A stretch of 14,973 nt of DNA from positions 1 to 14,973 of the forward strand of contig CAMYKF010000394.1 of NCBI GenBank assembly GCA_947258905.1, written 5' to 3'. The stretch comes from an uncultured Pirellulaceae bacterium. GTDB lineage: Bacteria; Planctomycetota; Planctomycetia; Pirellulales; Pirellulaceae. A program made the translations under genes and the position numbers. The notes below the pieces were generated by a model that made no database searches, was not told the origin of the DNA, and worked only from the letters and a program-made list of their open reading frames with translations. Below are positions 6,601 through 14,450 of this stretch, in pieces. Within the stretch, counting starts at the first letter, position 1. Each line of letters starts with the position of its first letter.

Positions 6601-6698
6601 CATGCGCGTAGAGTAAAGGAATCGCGCCTTTTCACAACCTGCACGGTTGGGCGCGGGCAGTATGTTGGCAATTGCAGCGGCAGGGCGCAGCGCCTAAA

Positions 6699-6752
6699 GG
6701 CCAAACGGTCAGATACGGCCAAACGGTCAGATACGGCCAGGCGGTCAGATAC
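6699..6752. repeat. Three tandem 18-bp repeats at the 3' end of gdhA
   Basis: Units at 6699-6716, 6717-6734 and 6735-6752. The first two are identical (GGCCAAACGGTCAGATAC) and the third differs at two positions. The third unit overlaps the gdhA stop codon (6745-6747). Because 18 is a multiple of three, each unit repeats an in-frame TGA on the minus strand, at 6747, 6729 and 6711. Confidence 0.95.
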
Positions 6753-8040
6753 CGGCCAGTTCAGTCGCCCTCAGCACGCGGCGAATGCCGATCATAAAGG
6801 CGGCGGTTCGCAGACTGACGTTGTGCTCGTTGGCTTCCTGCCAGACGTCTTCAAACGACTGCGAAAGGACCGAATCGAGTTGCTGACGCACACGGTTCAG
6901 ATCCCAGCTGTAATACTGGCGATTCTGCACCCACTCGAAGTAACTGACCGTGACACCGCCGGCGTTGGCCAGAATATCCGGCAGGATGGTGACGCCACGT
7001 TCAAACAGCTTTTCATCGGCGATCGCGTGAACCGGGCCATTGGCACCCTCGACGATGTAGCGAGCCTTGATGCTGTCCACGTTGGCGTCGGTGATCACGC
7101 CGCCCAGCGCCGAAGGCATTAGCAGGTCGACATCCAGTTCCAGCAGTTCTTCGTTGCTGATCTTGTCCGCATCGGCGAATCCTTTCAGCGATCCGTGCTC
7201 CAGTGTGTGTCGCAATGCCTTGGGGATATCCAGGCCGCCCTCCCGATAGTAACCGCCCGTAATATCGCTGATCGCCTCGATCTTGAATTCTGATTCGTAC
7301 ATGTACTTGGCGGCATGAGAACCGACGTTGCCAAAACCCTGGATGGCCACGCGAGTCTTTTGCGGATTGTGACCCAGACGGGACAGCATCTTGAAGGACA
7401 GAATGCCGCAGCCACGACCGGTCGCTTCCTCGCGGCCTTTGGCGCCGTAATTCTCAACCGGCTTGCCGGTGATGCAGGCCGGGTTGAAGCCGTGGTACTT
7501 TTCCCACTGGTTGCGGATCCACGCCATGGTTTCCGAGTCGGTGCCCATATCGGGAGCCGGGATGTCCTTGTCGGGACCGACGATTTCGTGAATCTGATCG
7601 ACAAACTTGCGTGTGATGCGTTCCTTTTCCTTTTTGCTCAGTCGTCGCGGATCGACGCAGATGCCTCCCTTGGCGCCGCCATAGGGAATATTCACGACGG
7701 CCGTCTTCCAGGTCATCAGCGAGGCCAGCGCGCGGACTTCGTCCAGGTCGACTTCCCAGTGATACCGCAAGCCGCCTTTCATGGGTCCGCGTGCATCATT
7801 GTGCTGGACGCGGAAACCGATCAGCACCTCGATGTCGCCATTGTCCATCTCGACCGGGACTTCCACGGTCACTTCCCGCTTGGGCACTTTCAACAGCAGT
7901 CGTTTGGCCTCGGGCAAGTCCATTTTATCGGCAGCGCGATCGAAAAATATCTGTACCGCTTCGTTGGCTTTCATCGACTTGGCGTCCGTTTGTTTATCCG
8001 GTGATTCCGGGGCGTTTTTTGACGGCGAGGGCGACAACAT
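6745..8040 (-). CDS. gdhA: Glutamate dehydrogenase (Glu/Leu/Phe/Val dehydrogenase family)
   Basis: A 431-residue enzyme for the reversible oxidative deamination of glutamate to 2-oxoglutarate and ammonia, in the cytoplasm. The N-terminal substrate domain includes GFRVQHNDARGPMKGGLRYH (about 75-94) and the active-site signature IPYGGAKGGICVDP (about 118-131), with catalytic Lys at about 124. PAPDMGT follows at about 161-167. The Rossmann domain carries GFGNVG (about 235-240), and the acidic residue in AISDITGG (Asp about 259) suggests NAD rather than NADP. EGANGP lies at about 331-336. Length fits the hexameric bacterial/archaeal class. ATG 8040 gives the usual length; ATG 7974 is a possible alternative, and no strong Shine-Dalgarno is seen at either. 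Upstream frame extension to 8418 overlaps the divergent gene and is rejected. A leucine or phenylalanine dehydrogenase is less likely given the glutamate-type core. Confidence 0.95.
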   Translation of the reverse strand: MLSPSPSKNAPESPDKQTDAKSMKANEAVQIFFDRAADKMDLPEAKRLLLKVPKREVTVEVPVEMDNGDIEVLIGFRVQHNDARGPMKGGLRYHWEVDLDEVRALASLMTWKTAVVNIPYGGAKGGICVDPRRLSKKEKERITRKFVDQIHEIVGPDKDIPAPDMGTDSETMAWIRNQWEKYHGFNPACITGKPVENYGAKGREEATGRGCGILSFKMLSRLGHNPQKTRVAIQGFGNVGSHAAKYMYESEFKIEAISDITGGYYREGGLDIPKALRHTLEHGSLKGFADADKISNEELLELDVDLLMPSALGGVITDANVDSIKARYIVEGANGPVHAIADEKLFERGVTILPDILANAGGVTVSYFEWVQNRQYYSWDLNRVRQQLDSVLSQSFEDVWQEANEHNVSLRTAAFMIGIRRVLRATELAGI

Positions 8041-8269
8041 GATCGTAAGCAGGGGCCTGCAGCGATGGCGGGGGATGATTAGATTGGAAGCGGATAAAAT
8101 AACCTGACACGAATTCTGCGTATACAGGGGATTTCGGGGGAATTGCCACATTTTGCATGCGACACACGATTTGCTTACGATGATTTTCCAGCGCGTTGCG
8201 TAACTTTTTCCGGTCCGTTTGCCGGGCGGCTCCGCCTGTTCCCCGTGTTTGCCAGTATCGATTTGAAGC
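8041..8269. promoter_or_regulatory. Divergent intergenic region, gdhA and pseudokinase gene
   Basis: A 229-base gap that must hold promoters for both outward-facing genes. It is locally AT-richer around 8085-8110 and 8150-8205. I do not see a -35/-10 pair, sigma-54 site or palindrome strong enough to name. Confidence 0.4.
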
Positions 8270-11173
8270 GTGAACAAACCCGCCCCTTTGATTTGGGAAT
8301 TGCTGGTCAACAGCGGCCTTGTCACCTCTTCGCAGGTGAGTGAAATCCGCACCCGCTTTGAGGCCGCTGCCGAAGGACACGCCAAACCGGGGGTCGTCGA
8401 GGTTCTCAACTGGCTCAAGGACGAAAAGCGGATCAGCAGTTACCAGATGCGAGTGCTGGCACGCGGCGCCGCCGGTCCGTTTCGTTTCGAGCAATATCGG
8501 GTACATGCTCGCGAATCCTCGGGACCGCTGGCCGGATCATTTCGTGCCCGACATGTACCCACCGACCACCCGGTAAGGATGTTCTTTTTTAGCGGTGACT
8601 CGATGGAACATGCGCGGACCTGGGCCAAAATTCGCCGCACCACGACTGCCTGGCCCCAGGTGGAAAGTCCCTTTGTGACCTCCTTTCATGAACTGGTGGA
8701 AATCGATGATTACCGATTCGCCGTGTTTGGCGACAAGCGTGGTCAAACCCTGCACCAGAAACTGCCACGCAAGGGCCGGTTGCCCTGGCCACAAACGTGT
8801 CAGGCCGCCGAGCAACTGGCTCTGGGACTTCAGGAAATTCATCGCTTCGGAATCGTGCATGGCCGTATCTGGCCCGGCGCGGTCTGGCTGTTGCCGGGCG
8901 GCCATTGCCAGTTGATGTGGCAGGTACCCGGACTGCATTTCTGCCCCGAGGACAACTCCGACGATGCCATCACAGCCAAGACGTTTCAGTCGCCCGTGCG
9001 ACAGGTCAGTGGCCAGCGTCGTGATCTGTTTTCATTGGGTGCCGTAATGTTTCGCCTGGTTACGGGCAAGCCGCCCAACCTGCGGGCCACGGAACTGGAA
9101 GACCGCAACACGGAAATCGCCCGGGCCATGCAGGCCTGTGACAAATACGAACTGCCCGGGAATGTGCGTCATCTGCTGCAGCTGTTGTTGACCGCCGACG
9201 TTTCCACGGAACTGAAGGATGCCGAAGTCACGGCGCGGCTAATTGGAACGATTCTGGAAACCCAGTCGATTGCCAGTGATATGGAACCCGAGCCACCGAC
9301 CCTGGCGGCCTACCGTCAGGCGTTGGCGCAAAAAAACCGCAGTGCCAGGTTCTTCGAAACGCTCGAATCAATCAACGGTGACGTTGCGACGGAGCCAGAT
9401 AACAGTGGAAGTTCGGGCAGTTTTGACTTTGAATCGCTCGAGACCGGCGAACGTACCATCTCGCCCAGCGAACGAGTTTCCCAGCGAAAAAGCAAATCGA
9501 AGATCCGCCTGCTGCCGCTGGCCATCGGGAGTTCGATCCTTGTCGCGGCGCTGCTGATCGGCGCGATGCTCAGTGGCATGTTCTCGGGTGACCGCGATTC
9601 AGTCATCCATCAACCGGGCGCGACAGGACAACCTGCTGGCCCCGCGGAGGACACGTCCGAACAGCCGCTCGACTCGGGTTCGCAACCCGTGCGTCCCGAA
9701 CTGGCCGTCTTCCGACCGCAAAACGTCGTCGATGATGACGGCCAGCTGCCATGGGAATCCCCCACGTCCGCCGCACCACTGGATGTCGAACTGATCCCGG
9801 CGGCTCCGGAATTCCTGTTCAGCTTTCGACCAGCCCGCCTGACCGGGGATGTCCAGTCCATGCGCTTTTTGCAGGCTCTGGGTCCCGAGTTCGCAGCGCT
9901 GCAATCGCATGTCGAGACGCTGACGGGATTGCGCTGGGCTGAAATCGAGCGGCTCACGCTCTCGTTGCACGTCAACGCGCAACGGCAACTCAGCCCGTTT
10001 GTTATCGCGGAACTCGCGCAACCAATGGACCGCAACGAGGTTTTTCAGCGACTCGGCGAACCGCAGTCCGCAAAACACCCGGAAACCGGCATCACGGTGT
10101 TGTCACTGGACGGGGCGGCTGCATATTTTGATCCACCCGAGGGCGACAAGGTCACTCGAGTAGTACTGGCTGAGGAAGAACTGCTGCTCCAGTCACTCGC
10201 AGGATCGGGGCTGGCGGTCGTCGGGCGTGTGATGGGCGAATTGACCGATCGTTCGGATCGCGATCGCGACATCAACATTATGTTTCGAACCAGTGCCTTG
10301 CTCAGTGAGGAAGGCACCTGGTTGTTCTCCGGTCCCTTTGCTGCGCTGAGACGCCCGCTGTTTCTGTTCTTCGACGACCGCATGCAGGGTGTTTTGCTCA
10401 GCCTGCATTTCGACAATGGCAATTATCTGGAAATGATCACCGTGCAGTCGACCGATTTGCCGGACAGCGAATTGCTCGACTGGCTGCCACAGCGGTTTCG
10501 CACAACGCGTGATGCCCTGACCAACCATGTCAGCCGGATGCCGCCTCATCCGTACTGGTCATCGGTGCAACAGCGCTTCGACAACATGCTTGGCGAACTG
10601 GTCAGCCAGTTGCGATCCGGGCGGGAACGCCAGGGAGTGGTGACCAATTGCTGGCTGCCGCCCATGGCCGCTCACAATCTCGTGGCTGCTGGCGAATTGG
10701 TATTGAGCGCGTCCACCTTCGCCCCCACCACCGATCCGGTGACCGGAGACTTGCCGGGCTCGCTGCAGGATCTGTTGACGCGGCCGCGCAGTATCGCCGT
10801 CACCAGCGATCCGGACCTGATCAATCTGTTGCGGGAAATCGAGCAGGAGATCCGGGACGATTATCGTGAGCTGCCCTTTGAGTTTCGCATCAAACTGCTG
10901 GGCAATGACCTGGCCGAAGAAGGGATCACTCAGAACCAGCGACCCGGTCAGCTGGTGGCCGACAATCAGCCACTTGGTGACATCCTGACGCAGATCATGC
11001 TGCAAGCGAATCCGGACAAGTCCGCCACCAGTCCGGCCGATGAAAATTGCAAATTGGTATGGCTGATCGGTGAGGATCCCGACCAGCCGGGGACGCAGGT
11101 TGTGCTGGTGACCACCCGCAAGGCAGCTGCCGCCCGCAATTGGACGCTGCCCAAAGTGTTCCAGACGGAATAA
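8270..11173 (+). CDS. Transmembrane protein kinase-like protein (pseudokinase) with large extracytoplasmic domain
   Basis: A 967-residue protein. Residues about 7-66 form a helical N-terminal module. About 75-335 has a protein-kinase outline, but the key residues are gone: no VAIK-type lysine is seen, the HRD catalytic loop reads HGR (GIVHGRIWPGAVWL, 194-207), and no DFG is present. The late-lobe helix is recognisable (DLFSLGAVMFRLVTG, 252-266). A Ser/Glu-rich linker leads to one membrane span at about 412-436, and some 530 residues then lie outside the cytoplasm. The last ~120 residues have a pattern like secretin/TonB short N-terminal (STN) domains. The GTG start is preferred because the N-terminal module begins there; the ribosome binding site is weak. 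The next gene starts 120 bases downstream and has a similar single-span design. It likely signals or scaffolds by binding rather than by phosphorylation. Sure of the fold outline and span; unsure of role. Confidence 0.85.
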   Translation: MNKPAPLIWELLVNSGLVTSSQVSEIRTRFEAAAEGHAKPGVVEVLNWLKDEKRISSYQMRVLARGAAGPFRFEQYRVHARESSGPLAGSFRARHVPTDHPVRMFFFSGDSMEHARTWAKIRRTTTAWPQVESPFVTSFHELVEIDDYRFAVFGDKRGQTLHQKLPRKGRLPWPQTCQAAEQLALGLQEIHRFGIVHGRIWPGAVWLLPGGHCQLMWQVPGLHFCPEDNSDDAITAKTFQSPVRQVSGQRRDLFSLGAVMFRLVTGKPPNLRATELEDRNTEIARAMQACDKYELPGNVRHLLQLLLTADVSTELKDAEVTARLIGTILETQSIASDMEPEPPTLAAYRQALAQKNRSARFFETLESINGDVATEPDNSGSSGSFDFESLETGERTISPSERVSQRKSKSKIRLLPLAIGSSILVAALLIGAMLSGMFSGDRDSVIHQPGATGQPAGPAEDTSEQPLDSGSQPVRPELAVFRPQNVVDDDGQLPWESPTSAAPLDVELIPAAPEFLFSFRPARLTGDVQSMRFLQALGPEFAALQSHVETLTGLRWAEIERLTLSLHVNAQRQLSPFVIAELAQPMDRNEVFQRLGEPQSAKHPETGITVLSLDGAAAYFDPPEGDKVTRVVLAEEELLLQSLAGSGLAVVGRVMGELTDRSDRDRDINIMFRTSALLSEEGTWLFSGPFAALRRPLFLFFDDRMQGVLLSLHFDNGNYLEMITVQSTDLPDSELLDWLPQRFRTTRDALTNHVSRMPPHPYWSSVQQRFDNMLGELVSQLRSGRERQGVVTNCWLPPMAAHNLVAAGELVLSASTFAPTTDPVTGDLPGSLQDLLTRPRSIAVTSDPDLINLLREIEQEIRDDYRELPFEFRIKLLGNDLAEEGITQNQRPGQLVADNQPLGDILTQIMLQANPDKSATSPADENCKLVWLIGEDPDQPGTQVVLVTTRKAAAARNWTLPKVFQTE

Positions 11174-11293
11174 CTTTTTCATTCGTTGGGACTGGCGGCA
11201 TTTCGGGCGAAATCGATTGGCTGACACAGACAAAACCGGCCGATCGGTCTAGAATGAAGCAGCGGGCATCACACCAGGTCTCTGAGGAACAGA

Positions 11294-13363
11294 GTGGTTC
11301 TTTTTTCGATTTCCTGTGAAACCTGTACGGCACGGCTGAACGTAAAACAGGAAGCCGCCATCGGCCAGGTTCTGGCCTGTCCCAAATGCGGCAGCATGGT
11401 GCATATTGAGCCACCCGAGGGCTGGGAACCGCCGGCCGCCGCGCCATTGCCGCCGCTGCCTACACGGCCACGCGACGTCAACGATTCGCAAGCCACTCTG
11501 AGCAGCGAATTTGATGATCTCGATTCCGTGCTGGCTCGTACGCGATCGGTAGCCAATCCCGCCGCACGCACCCGCACCAAGCCTGCGCCACGCCCGCAGG
11601 CTGCCGCGCCCGTTGCCGAGGACGGTCCGGTGATGCCCGACGCCAGCTGGACCAGCGACGCCGCAAAAGGACGCAGCAAGGCCGTTGCCTGGACGGCCGG
11701 TATCGTCGGCGTGTGCCTGTTGGCTTTGGTGCTGGTCACGTGGCTGGTCACACAAATGATCGGCGGGGGGGCCGAACCGGAAACGCCTGAACAGGTCGCA
11801 CAAGTCGACTCCGACAAGACGGCCAATCCTGACGAAGTCGATGACAAAAACAGCGAACTGGAAAACACGGGCAACGACGCCGACGCCAAACAGCCAACCG
11901 ACCCGGAAGCCGCGGACACGGACAAGGGCAAGGAAGCAGACGTCGCTGTGCCACCTCTGGATCCCGGGGAGCCCGGTAATGACGACGCAGCGGAAAACCC
12001 GCCGGAGTCAGACAAGTCCGGAGATCCGGCAACTCCGGAGGAAGATACAAGTGACGCTCCTGACGATCCACCAATTGATGTCGACGCCGCCCTGGACAAC
12101 CCGGGAGCCATGGAAGTCTCCAGCGCTACCGGGAACGATTCGCTGGTCGAAGGCATGGGGGAGATGCGTGACCTGCTATTCGAACCCGGGGTCAACCTGA
12201 ATGATCTCCGCGATTTTTCCACCGATCCACAAGACAACTTGATCGGCATCGGCAAGGTCTATGTGCCGCGGCCCGATCCGCTGGATATCGACCCTGTGGC
12301 CGCCCTCGATGAAATGTTCCCGGGCATCGCCTACACCGAGATTCCCCTGGTCGGATTCATCCGCAATTTTAATCGCCTGACACGCATTCCCATTCAGCTG
12401 GATACGGACAGCGTCATCGCCGGTCAACTGGATCCTCACGCCAGCATCACCGTGACGGTTGAAAACAGCACAGCGAAGGATTTCCTGCAGGCGGCTCTGG
12501 ACACGCACGATCTGGTGTGGCAGTGGAATGATGACAGCCAGGTGATTGTGGTTTTGCCGCAGGGCCATGATGAACTTTCGCGGCACGAGTTTCCCGTTGA
12601 TCCCGCGCTGGCCAGCAACGAGGAGCAGGCCAGCGAGATCATCGAACTGGTGAAACGGGTCATCCAGCCGGAATCTTGGAACACGGCCGATGGCGAGGGA
12701 TCGATCAGCATCGCCGACGGCAAGTGTGTGGTGGAACAAACCGGCAAGACAGCGCGGCAAGTGGAGATGTTGCTGCAGTTGCTGAATGCGGCTGCGAAAA
12801 TCAAGGATGATCCGGACTCGGCGGAGTTGCAGGCCCAACTTGCCACTTTGTATTCACGCAATGAAGCCCTTGGAACTTCGGAGAGCGCTTGGGAAGATAT
12901 CCAGCTGGATGTGATGTCGCGCGTGCTGGACCAGATCGCCCGCCATGACGGGGTGACCGTGCTGGTTAACTGGAACGAGTTGCTGCAACACGGCTGGAAT
13001 CCCAACACGCAAGTCCCCTGGAAATCACGCGATCAGAAAATCGAGAAGACCTTGATGGAACTGACGTCCTCCATGGGAATCGGCTGGCGCATGCTGGATG
13101 AGGGCACTCTGGAGATCACCTCCCGCCAGCAACTGTGGAACGGCACGCGGATCGAAGTCTATCCTTGCCACCGGCAACTGGCTCGCAATTACACGCCCGA
13201 ACAGATCATCCGCTTTCTGCAATCCGGGATCGCCGGGGACTTGCCCAAACAGGCGTGGACGCGGGTGGAATTCCTGCCGCGACTGGGTTGCATCGTGACC
13301 CTTTTGCCCGACCCGCTGCACATCCGTGCCGAAAAGATCCTGAACCAGCTGGCCGGGGAATAG
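11294..13363 (+). CDS. Zinc-ribbon membrane protein with duplicated STN/NolW-like domains
   Basis: A 689-residue protein. An N-terminal MJ0042-type zinc ribbon has Cys 8, 11, 29 and 32 (CETC and CPKC). A Pro/Ala/Arg-rich cytoplasmic linker leads to one membrane span at about 131-156, then about 130 residues very rich in Asp, Glu and Pro. The rest appears to hold two similar units: an STN-like part (about 346-422, then about 535-612) each followed by a NolW/N1-like part (about 432-500, then about 619-687; IIELVKRVIQPESW and GKCVVEQTGKTARQVEMLL in the first). No secretin beta-barrel follows, so it is unlikely to form a pore. The GTG start is supported by GAGG (11284-11287) 6 bases upstream. It lies 120 bases after the pseudokinase gene on the same strand. 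The function is unknown; domain names rest on pattern reading only. Confidence 0.85.
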   Translation: MVLFSISCETCTARLNVKQEAAIGQVLACPKCGSMVHIEPPEGWEPPAAAPLPPLPTRPRDVNDSQATLSSEFDDLDSVLARTRSVANPAARTRTKPAPRPQAAAPVAEDGPVMPDASWTSDAAKGRSKAVAWTAGIVGVCLLALVLVTWLVTQMIGGGAEPETPEQVAQVDSDKTANPDEVDDKNSELENTGNDADAKQPTDPEAADTDKGKEADVAVPPLDPGEPGNDDAAENPPESDKSGDPATPEEDTSDAPDDPPIDVDAALDNPGAMEVSSATGNDSLVEGMGEMRDLLFEPGVNLNDLRDFSTDPQDNLIGIGKVYVPRPDPLDIDPVAALDEMFPGIAYTEIPLVGFIRNFNRLTRIPIQLDTDSVIAGQLDPHASITVTVENSTAKDFLQAALDTHDLVWQWNDDSQVIVVLPQGHDELSRHEFPVDPALASNEEQASEIIELVKRVIQPESWNTADGEGSISIADGKCVVEQTGKTARQVEMLLQLLNAAAKIKDDPDSAELQAQLATLYSRNEALGTSESAWEDIQLDVMSRVLDQIARHDGVTVLVNWNELLQHGWNPNTQVPWKSRDQKIEKTLMELTSSMGIGWRMLDEGTLEITSRQQLWNGTRIEVYPCHRQLARNYTPEQIIRFLQSGIAGDLPKQAWTRVEFLPRLGCIVTLLPDPLHIRAEKILNQLAGE

Positions 13364-13396
13364 GTCTGCAAGACGCAGCCTGCCTGCGCCTCGTCC
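13364..13396. other. Short convergent gap
   Basis: Thirty-three bases separate the stop codons of two converging genes. A 5-bp hairpin, CGCAG (13374-13378) with CTGCG (13384-13388), is the only structure and lacks a T-run, so no clear terminator separates the two. Confidence 0.4.
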
Positions 13397-14449
13397 TCAA
13401 TACCTGGCCAATCCGTCCAAACGGACGAGAACGACCAGATCATCGCCCAGTGGCTGATCCTTCCATGCGGCGAACAATTGATCAAATACTTCCGCTTCCG
13501 GCTTGATCGCGATACCAGCAAGATGGGTCCGATACTCGGCAAACGCGCGATCGCCGATGGTTGTTTTGCTCTGCAAATCCAGCAAGTCGGAAACCGGTGC
13601 TTCTACTTGATGCGAGGCAGCAATTAATACGTGTTCTTGATGAGCGGCTATTGACTCCGTTTTCGGTATCCCGGCCATTGATTTCAGCAATCGTTTAGTG
13701 CCGATTCGATCGGGAACGGGTATCTGGTCATGTGGCAGTAGATGCTTATCGGCCTGATGCGTCAGAGACCGCTCACCCGGTCGCAGTACACCAGCCATCA
13801 CTCCCTCGTCTGCATGGTCGTGTCCGAGCACGTGGCCCAGTTCATGAACAAGAACTGAAAGCAAGTCATATCGTTTTCCGATACCATTATCGATTCCAAA
13901 CTCGGACCTGTCCCAAGGCGTGGCATCCACAAACCAGCCCAAACCGGCCGCATTCGCATCGATGGTGATTAACCGGCCATCGGTCACTCCCAACAAGCGA
14001 CCTGGAAGATCAGCTATCCGAATTTCGTAGTCGACCACTTGGCGCTCGGCATGTGGCAGCTGCCAATGCAAACCAGCCCACACGGAAAGCGATTGCAGTT
14101 CGGCAATGTCCGGTTGTGCCAACGCCTGGCCATGGCTGCTGACAGTGCCAAGCAAGGAAGAAGGAATTACCACGATTTCGTCCGGCAGACCATCAGCAGG
14201 TTCGTCGTGATCCAGTTGATTATCCAGACCCGTGTTCCAGTTAAACGTGTCGAGGATCAGATCGGCAACTTCGCCGATGTAGCTGCCAGCAGGCACTTCT
14301 TTCAGCCATGGTGTGACGTAGGTTCCGGAAGAATTTGTCGAACCTGAGTACGATCCACCAGCGGGTCCAAAAATGTCGAAAGCGACGCTAACCCCCGCGA
14401 CCGCGCTGTCACCCGATTCAGCAAATCCGTTGCCGTTGGAATCCTGTTT
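13397..14449 (-). CDS. SdrD-like/metzincin-like surface protein, C-terminal fragment (5' end lost at junction)
   Basis: The last 350 residues of a probably much larger secreted protein. Residues about 3-60 match an SdrD B-like, calcium-binding repeat: DSNGNGFAESGDSAVAGVSV, then a segment typical of the repeat (WLKEVPAGSY). Residues about 165-230 carry GWFVDATPWDRSEF and HELGHVLGHDH (202-212), an exact HExxHxxGxxH zinc site, followed by Met 218 in GVMAG, which could be the metzincin Met-turn. This domain is common at the C-terminus of giant planctomycete cadherin- or Ig-repeat proteins. The frame hits TAG at 14452-14450 with no sensible start, and plus-strand sequence of another family begins at the same place, so the missing N-terminus reflects a break in the DNA and not a short gene. 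The role is adhesion or extracellular proteolysis by inference. Its 3' end is 33 bases from the converging neighbour. Confidence 0.8.
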   Translation of the reverse strand, partial: KQDSNGNGFAESGDSAVAGVSVAFDIFGPAGGSYSGSTNSSGTYVTPWLKEVPAGSYIGEVADLILDTFNWNTGLDNQLDHDEPADGLPDEIVVIPSSLLGTVSSHGQALAQPDIAELQSLSVWAGLHWQLPHAERQVVDYEIRIADLPGRLLGVTDGRLITIDANAAGLGWFVDATPWDRSEFGIDNGIGKRYDLLSVLVHELGHVLGHDHADEGVMAGVLRPGERSLTHQADKHLLPHDQIPVPDRIGTKRLLKSMAGIPKTESIAAHQEHVLIAASHQVEAPVSDLLDLQSKTTIGDRAFAEYRTHLAGIAIKPEAEVFDQLFAAWKDQPLGDDLVVLVRLDGLARY

Positions 14450-14450
14450 C
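14430..14450. other. Breakpoint between two unrelated truncated genes
   Basis: Minus-strand coding (DSNGNG, ending at 14443-14449) and plus-strand coding (VAVGIL, starting about 14432) abut or overlap by a few bases, and both lack their 5' parts. Bases 14432-14443 can be read sensibly in either frame, as expected for microhomology at a join. Confidence 0.7.

Larger units (their letters stand above)
6506..6610. repeat. 54-base tandem duplication containing the terminator
   Basis: Bases 6506-6556 and 6560-6610 match at 49 of 51 positions. The unit runs from ATTCGGCGAAAAA through the terminator to CATGCGCGTA. The only differences (CC against TT) lie at the stem/loop border. High identity points to a recent duplication. 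Confidence 0.93.

Noticed and set aside
6699..6752. Possible CRISPR-like array
   Set aside because: The 18-bp units are directly adjacent with no spacers; this is a simple tandem repeat.
7315..8004. Plus-strand 229-codon frame opposite gdhA
   Set aside because: An antisense shadow of a well-conserved enzyme gene; its His/Asp-rich product has no family look.
8041..8418. N-terminal extension of gdhA
   Set aside because: It would overlap the divergent pseudokinase gene and lacks dehydrogenase similarity.
11269..12255. Minus-strand 328-codon Ser/Ala-rich frame
   Set aside because: It is the mirror of the acidic low-complexity linker of the plus-strand gene, a common source of long antisense frames.
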